A DNA stretch of 64,000 bases from a candidate division TA06 bacterium 32_111. Its GTDB lineage: Bacteria; Hydrothermota; 32-111. Below the pieces are notes generated by a model. That model was not told the origin of the DNA, did not search any database, and saw nothing but the letters and a program-made list of their open reading frames with translations. Each line of letters starts with the position of its first letter. Positions within the stretch are counted from its first letter, which is position 1. Shown one piece after another: positions 8,857 to 17,293 of the stretch. The DNA lies in assembly GCA_001508335.1 (NCBI GenBank), contig LGFX01000001.1, positions 124,001 through 188,000 on the forward strand, given 5' to 3'. The position numbers and the translations under genes are program-made.

Positions 8857-8884
8857 TTGACAAAAAAAATTTTTAGTGTATCAT
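8857..8884 (+). promoter_or_regulatory. Promoter with long leader for the RRM gene
   Basis: TTGACA (8857-8862), a 16-nt spacer and TATCAT (8879-8884) predict a start near 8891. This leaves a 5' leader of about 160 nt, unusually long for this window. Confidence 0.7.
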
Positions 8885-8998
8885 TTTTTTAAATGAAAAG
8901 TTTGTTTAGTGAAAAAAGTTCGGAAGTGTTTGATGATTCAAAAAGTTAATAAGGGAAGGGATATTTCCAATTAAAACATATTCTCAGATGAAAACGAA

Positions 8999-9361
8999 AT
9001 TAGGCGATTTTCCATATATAAAAATCAATGTAAAAAAGAAAAAGGAGAACAAATGAAGATTTATGTAGGTAATCTGTCTTTCTCATTGACAGATGAAGAA
9101 CTCAAAAAAGAATTTGAAGTATTCGGTGAAGTTAATTCTGTAACAATTATCAAAGACAGGGAAACGAACAGATCAAAAGGATTCGGTTTTGTTGAAATGT
9201 CTGACGAAAATGCACAGAAAGCGATCAACGAATTGAATGGAAAAGAGGTAGCAGGAAGAAAATTGGTAGTTAATCAGGCAAAACCCAGAGAGGAAGGATT
9301 TAGAAGACCAAGAGGAAATAGTTTCAGAAGAGGTAGATAAAGTAAGGAAAAATCGCCTAAT
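8999..9361 (+). repeat. Inverted repeat pairing the 5' and 3' ends of the RRM mRNA
   Basis: ATTAGGCGATTTTCC at 8999-9013, in the 5' leader, is complementary to GGAAAAATCGCCTAAT at 9346-9361, just after the stop codon. That is 15 base pairs with one bulged A. The pairing would close a loop around the whole coding sequence. See the matching finding. Confidence 0.75.
9053..9340 (+). CDS. RRM-domain RNA-binding protein
   Basis: This 95-residue cytoplasmic protein is a single RNA-recognition motif. RNP2 is IYVGNL at residues 3-8 and RNP1 is KGFGFVEM at residues 42-49. A short Arg/Gly-rich tail follows (RRPRGNSFRRGR). Bacterial proteins of this kind bind single-stranded RNA and are often cold-induced. 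AAAGGAG precedes the ATG. The long leader and the complementary sequence after the stop suggest post-transcriptional control of its own mRNA; this is inference. Confidence 0.92.
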   Translation: MKIYVGNLSFSLTDEELKKEFEVFGEVNSVTIIKDRETNRSKGFGFVEMSDENAQKAINELNGKEVAGRKLVVNQAKPREEGFRRPRGNSFRRGR

Positions 9362-9378
9362 AACTTCTTTTGATTCTA

Positions 9379-9407
9379 TTGACATTTTGGTCTTTAAAAT
9401 ATATAAT
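9379..9407 (+). promoter_or_regulatory. Promoter for the lipoprotein pair
   Basis: TTGACA (9379-9384), a 17-nt spacer and TATAAT (9402-9407) lie about 20 nt upstream of the ATG at 9427. This rules out the track's start at 9370. Confidence 0.88.
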
Positions 9408-9426
9408 TTCCTTAAAAGGAGGTTTT

Positions 9427-9690
9427 ATGAAGAAAATTCTATTGAGTATTATTACCGTGTCGATTCTTCTCTTCGTTTTCTCTGGCTGTACAGACACTCA
9501 GATGAAAACTGATGTTCAGAAACTTCAGGAAGATGTTGCAAAACTGCAGGAGACAGTTACAAAACTTCAGACAACTGTTGATTCTTTGAACATGAAGTTG
9601 ATGCCAAAAGAGGAAGTTAAGTCAACAACAGGTGCTCCAACAAACACAACAGATAAGCCAGTTAAACAGGCACCACCAAAAACAAAATAA
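9427..9690 (+). CDS. Lpp-like coiled-coil lipoprotein
   Basis: This 87-residue lipoprotein has a signal peptide with lipobox FSGC. The mature part is a continuous heptad coiled coil (VQKLQEDVAKLQETVTKLQ) followed by a Thr/Pro/Lys-rich tail. The architecture resembles Braun-type lipoproteins that trimerise beneath the outer membrane, although the sequence need not be homologous. The start at ATG 9427 is fixed by AAGGAGG with 4-nt spacing; the track's 9370 start lies upstream of the promoter. The next lipoprotein follows after 9 nt. Confidence 0.75.
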   Translation: MKKILLSIITVSILLFVFSGCTDTQMKTDVQKLQEDVAKLQETVTKLQTTVDSLNMKLMPKEEVKSTTGAPTNTTDKPVKQAPPKTK

Positions 9691-9699
9691 GGAGGAATG

Positions 9700-10245
9700 A
9701 TGAAAAGGTTACTAACATTAATCTTCGTAATAGTCTTAGTTTTTGCAGGTTGTACGATAATTCAGCCACCAGTTGTTGATCATTCAGACACTGTTGAACA
9801 TTATACAAATATAACCATTTACGACTTCGATCAGACAGGTCCATCAGGTTTCTGGATTTCAAACGATGAAACAGGACAGGGAGAAGCAATTTCTGTAACA
9901 GGAAATGGTGGTGTTATAGATTTCTATTATAATGATAGAGATTATTCTTCTGGTGCATATTTTGTTTCAGCAGATGGAGACTCTGAAGTTTATTATTGGG
10001 GTTCAACCAATGATCCAAAAACAACATATTTTGAAGTAATTTCAGATACATCTGTCACGACAGCTCCTTCAACAATGACAGGGATCTCTGCTGTGGTAAA
10101 TGCTGATGCATGGTACTGGGTAAAATTTGAAAATGGTTGCTATGCAAAACTCCATATTACCGAGTATGCATCACCATATGACTTTGTTAAATTTGAGTAC
10201 TGGTACCAGACAGACGGAACAAGATATTTCGGCGTTGAAGAATAA
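9700..10245 (+). CDS. HmuY-like secreted lipoprotein
   Basis: This ~181-residue lipoprotein has lipobox VFAGC. The mature region is beta-rich and aromatic, ending in YWVKFENGCYAKLHITEY and VKFEYWYQTDGTRYF. This resembles the C-terminal half of HmuY-family surface lipoproteins of FCB bacteria, some of which bind haem. No haem ligand can be assigned here. Of two adjacent ATGs (9697, 9700) the second has the 4-nt SD spacing used elsewhere in the window. It ends the operon before a strong terminator. Confidence 0.6.
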   Translation: MKRLLTLIFVIVLVFAGCTIIQPPVVDHSDTVEHYTNITIYDFDQTGPSGFWISNDETGQGEAISVTGNGGVIDFYYNDRDYSSGAYFVSADGDSEVYYWGSTNDPKTTYFEVISDTSVTTAPSTMTGISAVVNADAWYWVKFENGCYAKLHITEYASPYDFVKFEYWYQTDGTRYFGVEE

Positions 10246-10253
10246 CTGAATTT

Positions 10254-10283
10254 GAGGAGGGTTTAAAAACCCTCCTTTTTTTT
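10254..10283 (+). terminator. Rho-independent terminator
   Basis: GGAGGGTTT pairs with AAACCCTCC and is followed by eight T residues. It closes the lipoprotein operon. Confidence 0.9.
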
Positions 10284-10286
10284 ACA

Positions 10287-10769
10287 ATGAGAGTTAAATT
10301 TTATTTTTTATTAATTATATTATTTTTAATTTCATGTTCTTTAAGTAAAGAAACTTCAATAAATATTAAAAAATATGAAGATCTTATAGTTTATAACAAC
10401 TCTTTTAATAAAAAATCTTCAATTTCTATAGAGTATTCTATCCTCCTTGTTGATACAATCTCCCAAAGTTCAGACATAATTGTTACGTCATTCGCTTCAA
10501 ATTCTATAGTTTTCTTATCTCCTTCAAAAGATACTATTCTTTCAAAAGGCAACAGCAGAGTTACAGGTTTTTATAAGACTGGAGAAGTAAAGTATAATGA
10601 ACCGCCTCTTGATGGTTATTTTGATATGGAATACCCTATAAAAAATAATTGGTATTTTGTTAAAACTTTTGATGGGAGATATTTAAGAATCTATGTTAAA
10701 GAGGTTTGTCAGGATAGTTTGATATGTGATGTCGAACTTTTGAATGACACAGTTTTGTTCTTTCCATGA
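10287..10769 (+). CDS. Hypothetical lipoprotein
   Basis: This 160-residue protein has a signal peptide with lipobox LISC. The mature domain is beta-rich and ends with WYFVKTFDGRYLRIYVKEV, a motif shared with the preceding lipoprotein (WYWVKFENGCYAKLHITEY). The two may be distant paralogues. The ATG lies 3 nt after the T tract of the upstream terminator and has no SD, so its promoter or start is unclear; terminator read-through is possible. It overlaps the next gene by 4 nt (ATGA). Function unknown. Confidence 0.65.
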   Translation: MRVKFYFLLIILFLISCSLSKETSINIKKYEDLIVYNNSFNKKSSISIEYSILLVDTISQSSDIIVTSFASNSIVFLSPSKDTILSKGNSRVTGFYKTGEVKYNEPPLDGYFDMEYPIKNNWYFVKTFDGRYLRIYVKEVCQDSLICDVELLNDTVLFFP

Positions 10770-12103
10770 GATATTTACAACTTCTTTTCTTTACCTTTTT
10801 CCTAACTTTAAATCTGTTTCCAGAAAAAATTACATACACCATTTTTAAGGATGATAAAATAGTTGGTTATTCGAATTTTGAAATAAAAAATTTTGTAATC
10901 TTAGAAAGAACCCTCTTTTTAGATGGTTTTACAAAAGAGTATATATTATCAAGAACGGATGTTAAGAGGAATCACTTTAAATCTTACAGGTATTATGCTG
11001 ATATGAATCTCCCTGATTTTATAGAGTTCAAGGATGGTATTCTTGTAAAAAAAATTGGGCAAAAAATATTTAAATATAAAATAAAACCTTATCCGCTCTT
11101 TGGAATCGAAAACATTTTAACAACCTCATACCTTGGAGGTATTTTAGGTGATTCAATTTTTAATTTTGACAGAAACGAAATTTTAAAAGTAAAAAAGGAT
11201 GGTGGGAAATTTTCTCTCAGTTTTGGAGATTATTCTATTTTTAAATCAAAAGGGATAGTTGACTCAGTTTTTTATTTAGACTATAGATATGTGAAAAGCC
11301 AAAACTATTTCGAGATAAAAAATCCGTATTATCTTGATGTTACCAGTTTCTTTCAACCAAAAGATTTTTTTAAAAAGAAAAATAGAAAAAATATTGATTT
11401 GAAATATACAAAACTCCATTTATCCTACAATGAACCAAAAAGAGAGGTTCTTCTTATAGCCCCATTTACATTGACTTCAGATATGTATGGGAACATTTCC
11501 AACCTGATAACGCCGTTTACACAGATTCAAATATCTGAAAATATAGATATCCCAACCATTATTTTCGAATTTAAAACAAAAGAGGTTGATCCAAATATGG
11601 TAATGGAAGGGATACAAGAAATTTATGAATTTTTAAAAAAGAGATATGAAAAAGTTCATCTTTTGACTTTCAACCATATTTTTCTTTTTTGTGATATAGA
11701 AAAGTTTGATAAAGTTTTACTGATAAATCCTCCAATTGAAGATATGAATTTATGGAGCGAAGATTTCTACAAAAAACTTTCAGTTGGAAACAGATACCTT
11801 TTTAAAAATTATGAAAAGTTTTTAAAATTTGAGGTTATTGATACTACGATAAAAGAGGAGAATATAAAGAATTTTTATGTTAAAAAAGAAAATCTTATTT
11901 TTATATTTTCAAAGGATATTCTTTCCAAAAGGGAAATGGAAAGGGTGTCCAAACTGAACGGTAAAATTTATTTTATTAAAAATGTTGACAGAAGGTTGAA
12001 TTCGTATTATAAATATGATTTGTGGTCATATGATAAGAACATTTTCATAGACCAGAAAGTTTTAAATTTTATCGATCACTTATTAAATACAAAAAAGGAG
12101 TGA
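10766..12103 (+). CDS. Secreted protein, degenerate hydrolase-like C-terminus
   Basis: This 445-residue protein has an N-terminal signal peptide (MRYLQLLFFTFFLTLNLFP). The N-terminal half is beta-rich. The second half reads like an alpha/beta-hydrolase core (REVLLIAPFT, YEKVHLLTFNHIF, FDKVLLINPPI), but at the nucleophile position there is no GxSxG, only NHIFLF. It may be a non-catalytic hydrolase fold. It is coupled to the upstream lipoprotein by an ATGA overlap, and the dehydrogenase gene follows after 3 nt. I do not recognise a specific family. Confidence 0.55.
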   Translation: MRYLQLLFFTFFLTLNLFPEKITYTIFKDDKIVGYSNFEIKNFVILERTLFLDGFTKEYILSRTDVKRNHFKSYRYYADMNLPDFIEFKDGILVKKIGQKIFKYKIKPYPLFGIENILTTSYLGGILGDSIFNFDRNEILKVKKDGGKFSLSFGDYSIFKSKGIVDSVFYLDYRYVKSQNYFEIKNPYYLDVTSFFQPKDFFKKKNRKNIDLKYTKLHLSYNEPKREVLLIAPFTLTSDMYGNISNLITPFTQIQISENIDIPTIIFEFKTKEVDPNMVMEGIQEIYEFLKKRYEKVHLLTFNHIFLFCDIEKFDKVLLINPPIEDMNLWSEDFYKKLSVGNRYLFKNYEKFLKFEVIDTTIKEENIKNFYVKKENLIFIFSKDILSKREMERVSKLNGKIYFIKNVDRRLNSYYKYDLWSYDKNIFIDQKVLNFIDHLLNTKKE

Positions 12104-12106
12104 TAT

Positions 12107-13678
12107 ATGATTACGAAACCTTTCGAAAACACAAAAATCATCCTTTTCAAAACTCCAGATGAACAGAAACTGATGAAGGATGCTATAAAAAAGGTTGAAT
12201 CTGAGTTTGGAAAAGAGTATCCATTAATCATCGATGGAAAAGAGATTTTCAACTCTGAAAAGATCAAATCAACCAACCCATCTAAGCCTTCTGAAATAGT
12301 TGGTCTTGTTAGTAAAGCATCGAAAAGTCAGGCAGCAGAGGCAATCGAAAAAGCCTATAAAAATTTTTCCTGGTGGTCAAAGGAGAGTCAGGCAAAAAGA
12401 TCCGCAATACTTTTGAGAGCTGCTGAAATTATGAGACAAAGAAAGATGGAACTTTCAGCAACTATGGTTGTTGAGATAGGCAAAAACTGGGTAGAGGCTG
12501 ATGCCGATACAGCTGAAGCGATAGATTTTATGGAATACTATGCAAGGGAAGGGCTCAGATATTCACAGGAAACACCACTTATGAGAATCAATGGGGAAGA
12601 TAATCATCAGGTTTACATTCCACTTGGAGTTGGTATAGTAATTCCACCATGGAATTTCCCCCTTGCTATAACAACTGGAATGACAACAGCTGCACTTGTT
12701 ACAGGTAACACCGTTGTTCTGAAACCAGCATCAGATACTCCTGTTATAGCATACAAACTCGTTGAAATTTTAAAAGAGGCTGGACTTCCCGATGGTGTTT
12801 TGAACTTTGTTCCTGGAAGTGGTGGAGAGGTTGGAGACACTTTGGTTGACCATCCTTTGACAAGGTTTGTATCATTTACAGGTTCTATGGAAGTTGGAAA
12901 GAGAATATATGAGAGAGCCTCAAAGGTTAATCCAGGACAAAAATGGTTAAAAAGGGTTGTTGCTGAAATGGGTGGAAAAGATTATATAATAGTTGATGAG
13001 AATGCGGATCTTGAGAGTGCTGCCAATGGAATAGTTCAAGGTGCTTATGGTTTTCAAGGGCAAAAATGTTCTGCCTGTTCAAGAGCGATAATAGATGAAA
13101 AAGTTTACGATAAAATGGTAGAACTTATAAATGAAAGAGTTCAAAAGATTAAGGTTGGTGACACAAGGGAGTTCCCTGTTCCAGATGTCCATTATTACAA
13201 CATGGGACCAGTTTCAAGTGCATCTTCAAAAGCAAAGATTATGAGTTATATGGAAATTGGAAAAAAAGAAGGGAGACTTGTAACTGGTGGAAAAGAAATA
13301 GATTTAAATGGCGGATACTTCATTGAACCAACGGTTTTCGCCGATATAAAACCCCTTTCAAAAATGGAACAGGAAGAGATCTTTGGCCCTGTCCTTTCAA
13401 TAATAAAATCTGAGTCCTTTGAAAAGTCTATAGAAATAGCTAATGATACGATATACGGTTTAACAGGTTCGGTTTATACTAATGATAGAAAGAAGATCAA
13501 GAAAGCAACTGAAGAGTTGTTAACAGGTAACCTTTATATAAACAGAGGTTGTACTGGTGCACTTGTTGGTGTTCATCCATTCGGTGGTTTCAACCTTTCA
13601 GGAACCGATTCAAAAGCAGGTGGACCAGATTATCTTTTGCTCTTCTTACAAGCAAAAGTTTACAGTGAAAAAGTATAG
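12107..13678 (+). CDS. rocA: 1-Pyrroline-5-carboxylate (glutamate semialdehyde) dehydrogenase
   Basis: This 523-residue NAD(P)-dependent aldehyde dehydrogenase oxidises glutamate 5-semialdehyde to glutamate in proline, ornithine and arginine catabolism. It has the length of the stand-alone P5CDH (RocA) group, whose typical start is FKTPDEQKLMKDAI. The catalytic Cys321 lies in FQGQKCSACS and the general base Glu287 in VAEMGGKD. NAD-binding PPWNFPLAI is present. AAAAAGGAG precedes the ATG and a terminator follows. No proline dehydrogenase or ornithine aminotransferase adjoins it. A related semialdehyde substrate (for example aminoadipate semialdehyde from the lysine aminotransferase at 29.6 kb) cannot be excluded. 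Confidence 0.85.
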   Translation: MITKPFENTKIILFKTPDEQKLMKDAIKKVESEFGKEYPLIIDGKEIFNSEKIKSTNPSKPSEIVGLVSKASKSQAAEAIEKAYKNFSWWSKESQAKRSAILLRAAEIMRQRKMELSATMVVEIGKNWVEADADTAEAIDFMEYYAREGLRYSQETPLMRINGEDNHQVYIPLGVGIVIPPWNFPLAITTGMTTAALVTGNTVVLKPASDTPVIAYKLVEILKEAGLPDGVLNFVPGSGGEVGDTLVDHPLTRFVSFTGSMEVGKRIYERASKVNPGQKWLKRVVAEMGGKDYIIVDENADLESAANGIVQGAYGFQGQKCSACSRAIIDEKVYDKMVELINERVQKIKVGDTREFPVPDVHYYNMGPVSSASSKAKIMSYMEIGKKEGRLVTGGKEIDLNGGYFIEPTVFADIKPLSKMEQEEIFGPVLSIIKSESFEKSIEIANDTIYGLTGSVYTNDRKKIKKATEELLTGNLYINRGCTGALVGVHPFGGFNLSGTDSKAGGPDYLLLFLQAKVYSEKV

Positions 13679-13680
13679 AA

Positions 13681-13703
13681 AGAGGGGGCTTTTGCCCCCC
13701 TTT
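13681..13703 (+). terminator. Terminator after P5C dehydrogenase
   Basis: GGGGGC-TTTT-GCCCCC forms a strong hairpin. The following T tract is short (TTT), so it is somewhat atypical. Confidence 0.7.
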
Positions 13704-13709
13704 CAAAAG

Positions 13710-13738
13710 TTGACTTAATTATCCATAACTTATATAAT
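13710..13738 (+). promoter_or_regulatory. Promoter giving an apparently leaderless mRNA
   Basis: TTGACT (13710-13715), a 17-nt spacer and TATAAT (13733-13738) place the transcription start at about 13744-13746. The ATG is at 13746 and no SD is present. Confidence 0.8.
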
Positions 13739-13745
13739 TATTGAT

Positions 13746-15572
13746 ATGTTTGGATTCATATTAAGTGTTTTTTTATTGATTTTTAATCTTCAGATTTTTT
13801 CCAATACTTATAATTTTTTCAAGATTGTTGATATAGGAAACTCATTAAAAAGTTTTAATGAAAATATTTTCATAACGGAAATAGGTTTTTTTTATGATGA
13901 TGAAAATTTTACACCTTTTGAAATTTTCGATAGAAATATAAAAAAAGTAAGCAAAACTGATTCTTTAATTTCAACACTATTTTATGATAACACTATCGAA
14001 ATATATAAGAAAAACTCCACACCTACTTTTTTATTCTCAAATTCTTTCAACTATACTGTTGATGAAATTTTTAGTTCAAAGGATTATTTCCTTTTTAAAA
14101 ATGGAACCGTATATTACCTATACAGATTTGAAGGAGATTCTTTAAAAAGGATAAAAAATTTCAATCTGACATGTATAGATAATTTTTATTCGAAAGATGA
14201 AAATCTTTTCTTCATATTGAATAATGGTGAAATTATAAAGTACGGTAAAGTTGAGGGTGATTCTTTTTTGAACAAAAATTTTGTTTTAACTAACAACTCA
14301 AAATTTTTATATTTTAACAGGTTTTCAACCATAATTTCCAACTCAAATGGAAAATATCTTTATTTTTTTGTTGTTCGAAACGATTCTTTGAAACTTTTAT
14401 ACGAGGTCCCGGATAACAGGGTTTACGAAAATGGTTTTCCTGTTGACTCTTTTTTGATTCTAAAAAGTTCAGATTCACTTTTTATAAGGAGTGTTATAGA
14501 CTCATTCATCACTTATTCAGTTGATTCGTTTCAGTTTAACTACCCTATAAAAGATATACTCTTTAAAGAGGATACTTTTTTTATAAATACTGGAGTTCGT
14601 ATTGTTAAATATCCTTTAAGTTCTAAAATTTTTCAAACAGGTAAAATATTTTCAAAATCCTATGAAGGGATTTTAAGGGGTGATGTCAAAAATGCTTTTT
14701 ATTCACAGGATACCTTGTTTATTTTTTCAAATGACTCAATCGTGGAATCGATGAACAAAAACAAGAGTTTGTTAAAAAAAGATAATCTACTACTCTGTTA
14801 TGATCAGATATTTTTCTCAAACAATGATTCTTTTAATTTTTTATCGGTAAGCAAACCTGTCAGGAATATCAAATCGATAGATGGGCAAATTTATTTTATA
14901 GAGAACGATAACCTTTTAAAAAAGTTTAACTTTTTGGATAACTCTACAGAAACTATTTTAAGAGTTGATTTTAATATAACAGATTTTGAAAGAGTAGATT
15001 CGAGTTTTTATTTCAGTTCAGGTCAAAACGGAATTTTAAAAATCGATGATTATGGAGTATTAAAAGGATCATATTTTGATGGTTCCTATTTCCAAAAAAT
15101 TTTAGAGTTTAAAGATGTATTATTTTCAATTAAAGATGGGAATATAATTTCAACTATGGATAAAGAAAATCTTTTAGAGTTGGATAGATACACGATTTCA
15201 GATTTTATAGATTGGTATAACTATAATGATACACTTTTAATATTTTTAACTGAAGACTCCGTTTTTTTCTATAAAGATTCTTTCGAGAAAATAATTTTTA
15301 ATGGGTTAAATTTAAAAAATATTAAGGATATTCTTATTGAAAACGATTGTGTATACATAATTCTAAAAAATTGTGCGACATTGTTTTTTGAAAAAAATGT
15401 TTCACTTCTTAAAGATGAGGATAAAAAAGATAAAAGCAACCTTCTTTCTTTAAAAAATGAAAAAATATGCTATGATATATTAGGAAGGAAAGTATCTAAA
15501 AATTATAAGACCAATGGATTTTACTTTATAAAAGAAAAAAATGGAACAAAAAAAATTTTTAATATAAAGTGA
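13746..15572 (+). CDS. Secreted propeller-like protein with T9SS C-terminal tail
   Basis: This 608-residue protein has a signal peptide. The long middle region consists of repeated beta strands with YYLYRF and YLYFFVV-type cores, in the manner of a beta-propeller. Its last ~35 residues (CYDILGRKVS...GFYFIKEKNGTKKIFNIK) match the pattern of type IX secretion C-terminal sorting domains, which direct export and anchoring. The -10 box lies 7 nt before the ATG and there is no SD, so the mRNA appears leaderless. The M42 peptidase gene follows after 10 nt. The function of the body is unknown. Confidence 0.65.
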   Translation: MFGFILSVFLLIFNLQIFSNTYNFFKIVDIGNSLKSFNENIFITEIGFFYDDENFTPFEIFDRNIKKVSKTDSLISTLFYDNTIEIYKKNSTPTFLFSNSFNYTVDEIFSSKDYFLFKNGTVYYLYRFEGDSLKRIKNFNLTCIDNFYSKDENLFFILNNGEIIKYGKVEGDSFLNKNFVLTNNSKFLYFNRFSTIISNSNGKYLYFFVVRNDSLKLLYEVPDNRVYENGFPVDSFLILKSSDSLFIRSVIDSFITYSVDSFQFNYPIKDILFKEDTFFINTGVRIVKYPLSSKIFQTGKIFSKSYEGILRGDVKNAFYSQDTLFIFSNDSIVESMNKNKSLLKKDNLLLCYDQIFFSNNDSFNFLSVSKPVRNIKSIDGQIYFIENDNLLKKFNFLDNSTETILRVDFNITDFERVDSSFYFSSGQNGILKIDDYGVLKGSYFDGSYFQKILEFKDVLFSIKDGNIISTMDKENLLELDRYTISDFIDWYNYNDTLLIFLTEDSVFFYKDSFEKIIFNGLNLKNIKDILIENDCVYIILKNCATLFFEKNVSLLKDEDKKDKSNLLSLKNEKICYDILGRKVSKNYKTNGFYFIKEKNGTKKIFNIK

Positions 15573-15582
15573 GGTAAAAAAA

Positions 15583-16587
15583 ATGATAGAAAAATACATC
15601 GAAGAACTTGTTAAAATAGATTCTCCATCAGGTTTTACTAAAGAAGTTATAACTTATATTGAGGGAAAAGTATCGAAAGCAGGATATAGAACTTTAAAAA
15701 CTAACAAAGGGTCTTTAAAAGTTTATACGGGAGAATCACCAATATACGCTTTAACGGCACATGTTGATACTCTTGGTGGTATGGTAAAAGAGATAAATAG
15801 TGATGGAACATTAAAAATTACTCAGATAGGTGGCTTTCCAAACAATTCCTTTGAAGGCTCATACTGTAAAATAAGAAATTTTGAAGGTGAGATATTCACA
15901 GGAACGTATCTTATAAAAAATCCATCAACCCATGTTAACAGAGATGTTTCAAAGAAGGAAAGAACTACCGAAAATATGATAATAAGACTTGATGAAGAAG
16001 TTAAAAGTAGAGATGATGTTTTAAAGTTGAAAATAAATGTTGGTGATTATGTTTTCTTTGATCCAAAGTTTGAATTGACGAAATCCGGTTTTGTTAAAAC
16101 AAGGTTCCTCGATGATAAAGCATGTTCTGCAATTCTTATGGACTTACTTTTAAATGAAAAGGATAAATTGAAAAATAAGCCTTTTCTTTTTTACTTCTCA
16201 ACTTATGAAGAGGTTGGTCATGGTGGTGCGTCCGGTTTTGATGAAACCGTAAAAGAACTTATAGTTGCTGATATGGGTGTAGTTGGAGATGGAGTTGAAG
16301 GAGATGAATTCTCGGTTTCAATCTGTGCTAAAGATTCAACTGGACCATATGACTTTGATATAAGAAATGAACTTGTTTCAATTTGTAAAACTTTTAATAT
16401 ACCTTATAAAATAGATGTATTTCCATTTTATGGTTCGGATGGTTCTGAAGCCCTTCGGGCTGGTTATGATATGAAAGTTGGACTGATCGGTCCCGGAGTT
16501 TCAGCCTCTCATGGAGTTGAAAGAACACATTTAAAAGCTTTGAATGCAACAAAAGATCTCTTATTGAAATATATTGAAAAAAGATGA
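15583..16587 (+). CDS. M42-family glutamyl aminopeptidase
   Basis: This 334-residue cytoplasmic metallo-aminopeptidase (M42, tetrahedral TET type) releases N-terminal residues from peptides. Metal-site motifs are in order: TAHVDTLG (His and Asp), RFLDDKACS (Asp), STYEEVGHGG (catalytic and metal Glu), VADMGVVGDG and SHGVERTHLKA (last His). GAGG lies before the ATG. It overlaps the first gene of the membrane complex by 4 nt, so peptide breakdown and the complex appear to share one transcript. This fits an organism that ferments peptides. Confidence 0.92.
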   Translation: MIEKYIEELVKIDSPSGFTKEVITYIEGKVSKAGYRTLKTNKGSLKVYTGESPIYALTAHVDTLGGMVKEINSDGTLKITQIGGFPNNSFEGSYCKIRNFEGEIFTGTYLIKNPSTHVNRDVSKKERTTENMIIRLDEEVKSRDDVLKLKINVGDYVFFDPKFELTKSGFVKTRFLDDKACSAILMDLLLNEKDKLKNKPFLFYFSTYEEVGHGGASGFDETVKELIVADMGVVGDGVEGDEFSVSICAKDSTGPYDFDIRNELVSICKTFNIPYKIDVFPFYGSDGSEALRAGYDMKVGLIGPGVSASHGVERTHLKALNATKDLLLKYIEKR

Positions 16588-17048
16588 AAAAAACATTTTC
16601 AATTTTTTTTGTTATATCTTTTTTGTTTTTGTTAAATTTTTCTATATATAAAAAAAATATTTTTTTAGTTATCTTCTCCATTATATCTGTTGTTATTTTA
16701 TCATTAGTTCTTTCTATTTACCTTCTAAAAGAAATTAGAATATTTAAGAGAATCTTTAAAATGGTTATTAAAAATGTAGATGTAATTTTTGAGATATTTT
16801 TAAAAAACTTTTATCTATTTTTTATTCTTATTTTTAGTAAAAACAGGGAAGAAGAAATCGCCGAAAGAAAGTTGGATCTTAAAAATCGAAACCAAATAAT
16901 GAACAATTTTATTAAGGGTATTTTTAGTCTGGATCTTTCCATTCTAAAATTGTACCTTACAGAAGAACATTTGATTTTAAAAACAAAAAAAATTTTCAAC
17001 CAAAACATTTACCAATTAAGATACGATAGGATTGCAAAAAGGTTATGA
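16584..17048 (+). CDS. MrpE/MbxA-like membrane subunit
   Basis: This 154-residue protein has two hydrophobic helices at the N-terminus and one near residues 55-75, then a polar C-terminal domain. The size and layout match the MrpE subunit of multisubunit cation/proton antiporters, called MbxA in Mbh/Mbx complexes. The sequence is divergent: the usual ITLTPGT stretch is not recognisable. It is the first of twelve genes whose order matches the Mbx type. It starts within an ATGA overlap with the peptidase gene. Assignment rests mainly on position and topology. Confidence 0.62.
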   Translation: MKKTFSIFFVISFLFLLNFSIYKKNIFLVIFSIISVVILSLVLSIYLLKEIRIFKRIFKMVIKNVDVIFEIFLKNFYLFFILIFSKNREEEIAERKLDLKNRNQIMNNFIKGIFSLDLSILKLYLTEEHLILKTKKIFNQNIYQLRYDRIAKRL

Positions 17049-17293
17049 TTTATTTTTATCACTCTATAATAATTTTGCTATTTTTCATTAATTTAAGAAT
17101 TCAATTCTTTAACACTTCAAAAATAGATAAAATACTTTCCTTTATAAATATTTCAAATATTTTTGTTTTAATACTTTTTCTTTTTTCCGATTTCAAGAAA
17201 TTATCTAACCAAAAAGCCCTTTTTATTATTCTATTTTTTGTTCAAATTTGTCTCTCGATAAAATTTCTTTTTGATAACTTTAAAGAGGTTTAA
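17045..17293 (+). CDS. MrpF/MbxB-like membrane subunit
   Basis: This 82-residue protein has three predicted transmembrane helices and the loop TSKIDKILSFINISNIF after the first helix. MrpF has its GPTxxDRV motif at this place (here only the Asp and a following hydrophobic helix remain). It overlaps the preceding stop by 4 nt and precedes an MrpG-like gene, which is the conserved Mrp order E-F-G. It would form part of the ion-translocating membrane arm. The sequence is divergent, so the call is by context. Confidence 0.62.
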   Translation: MIYFYHSIIILLFFINLRIQFFNTSKIDKILSFINISNIFVLILFLFSDFKKLSNQKALFIILFFVQICLSIKFLFDNFKEV

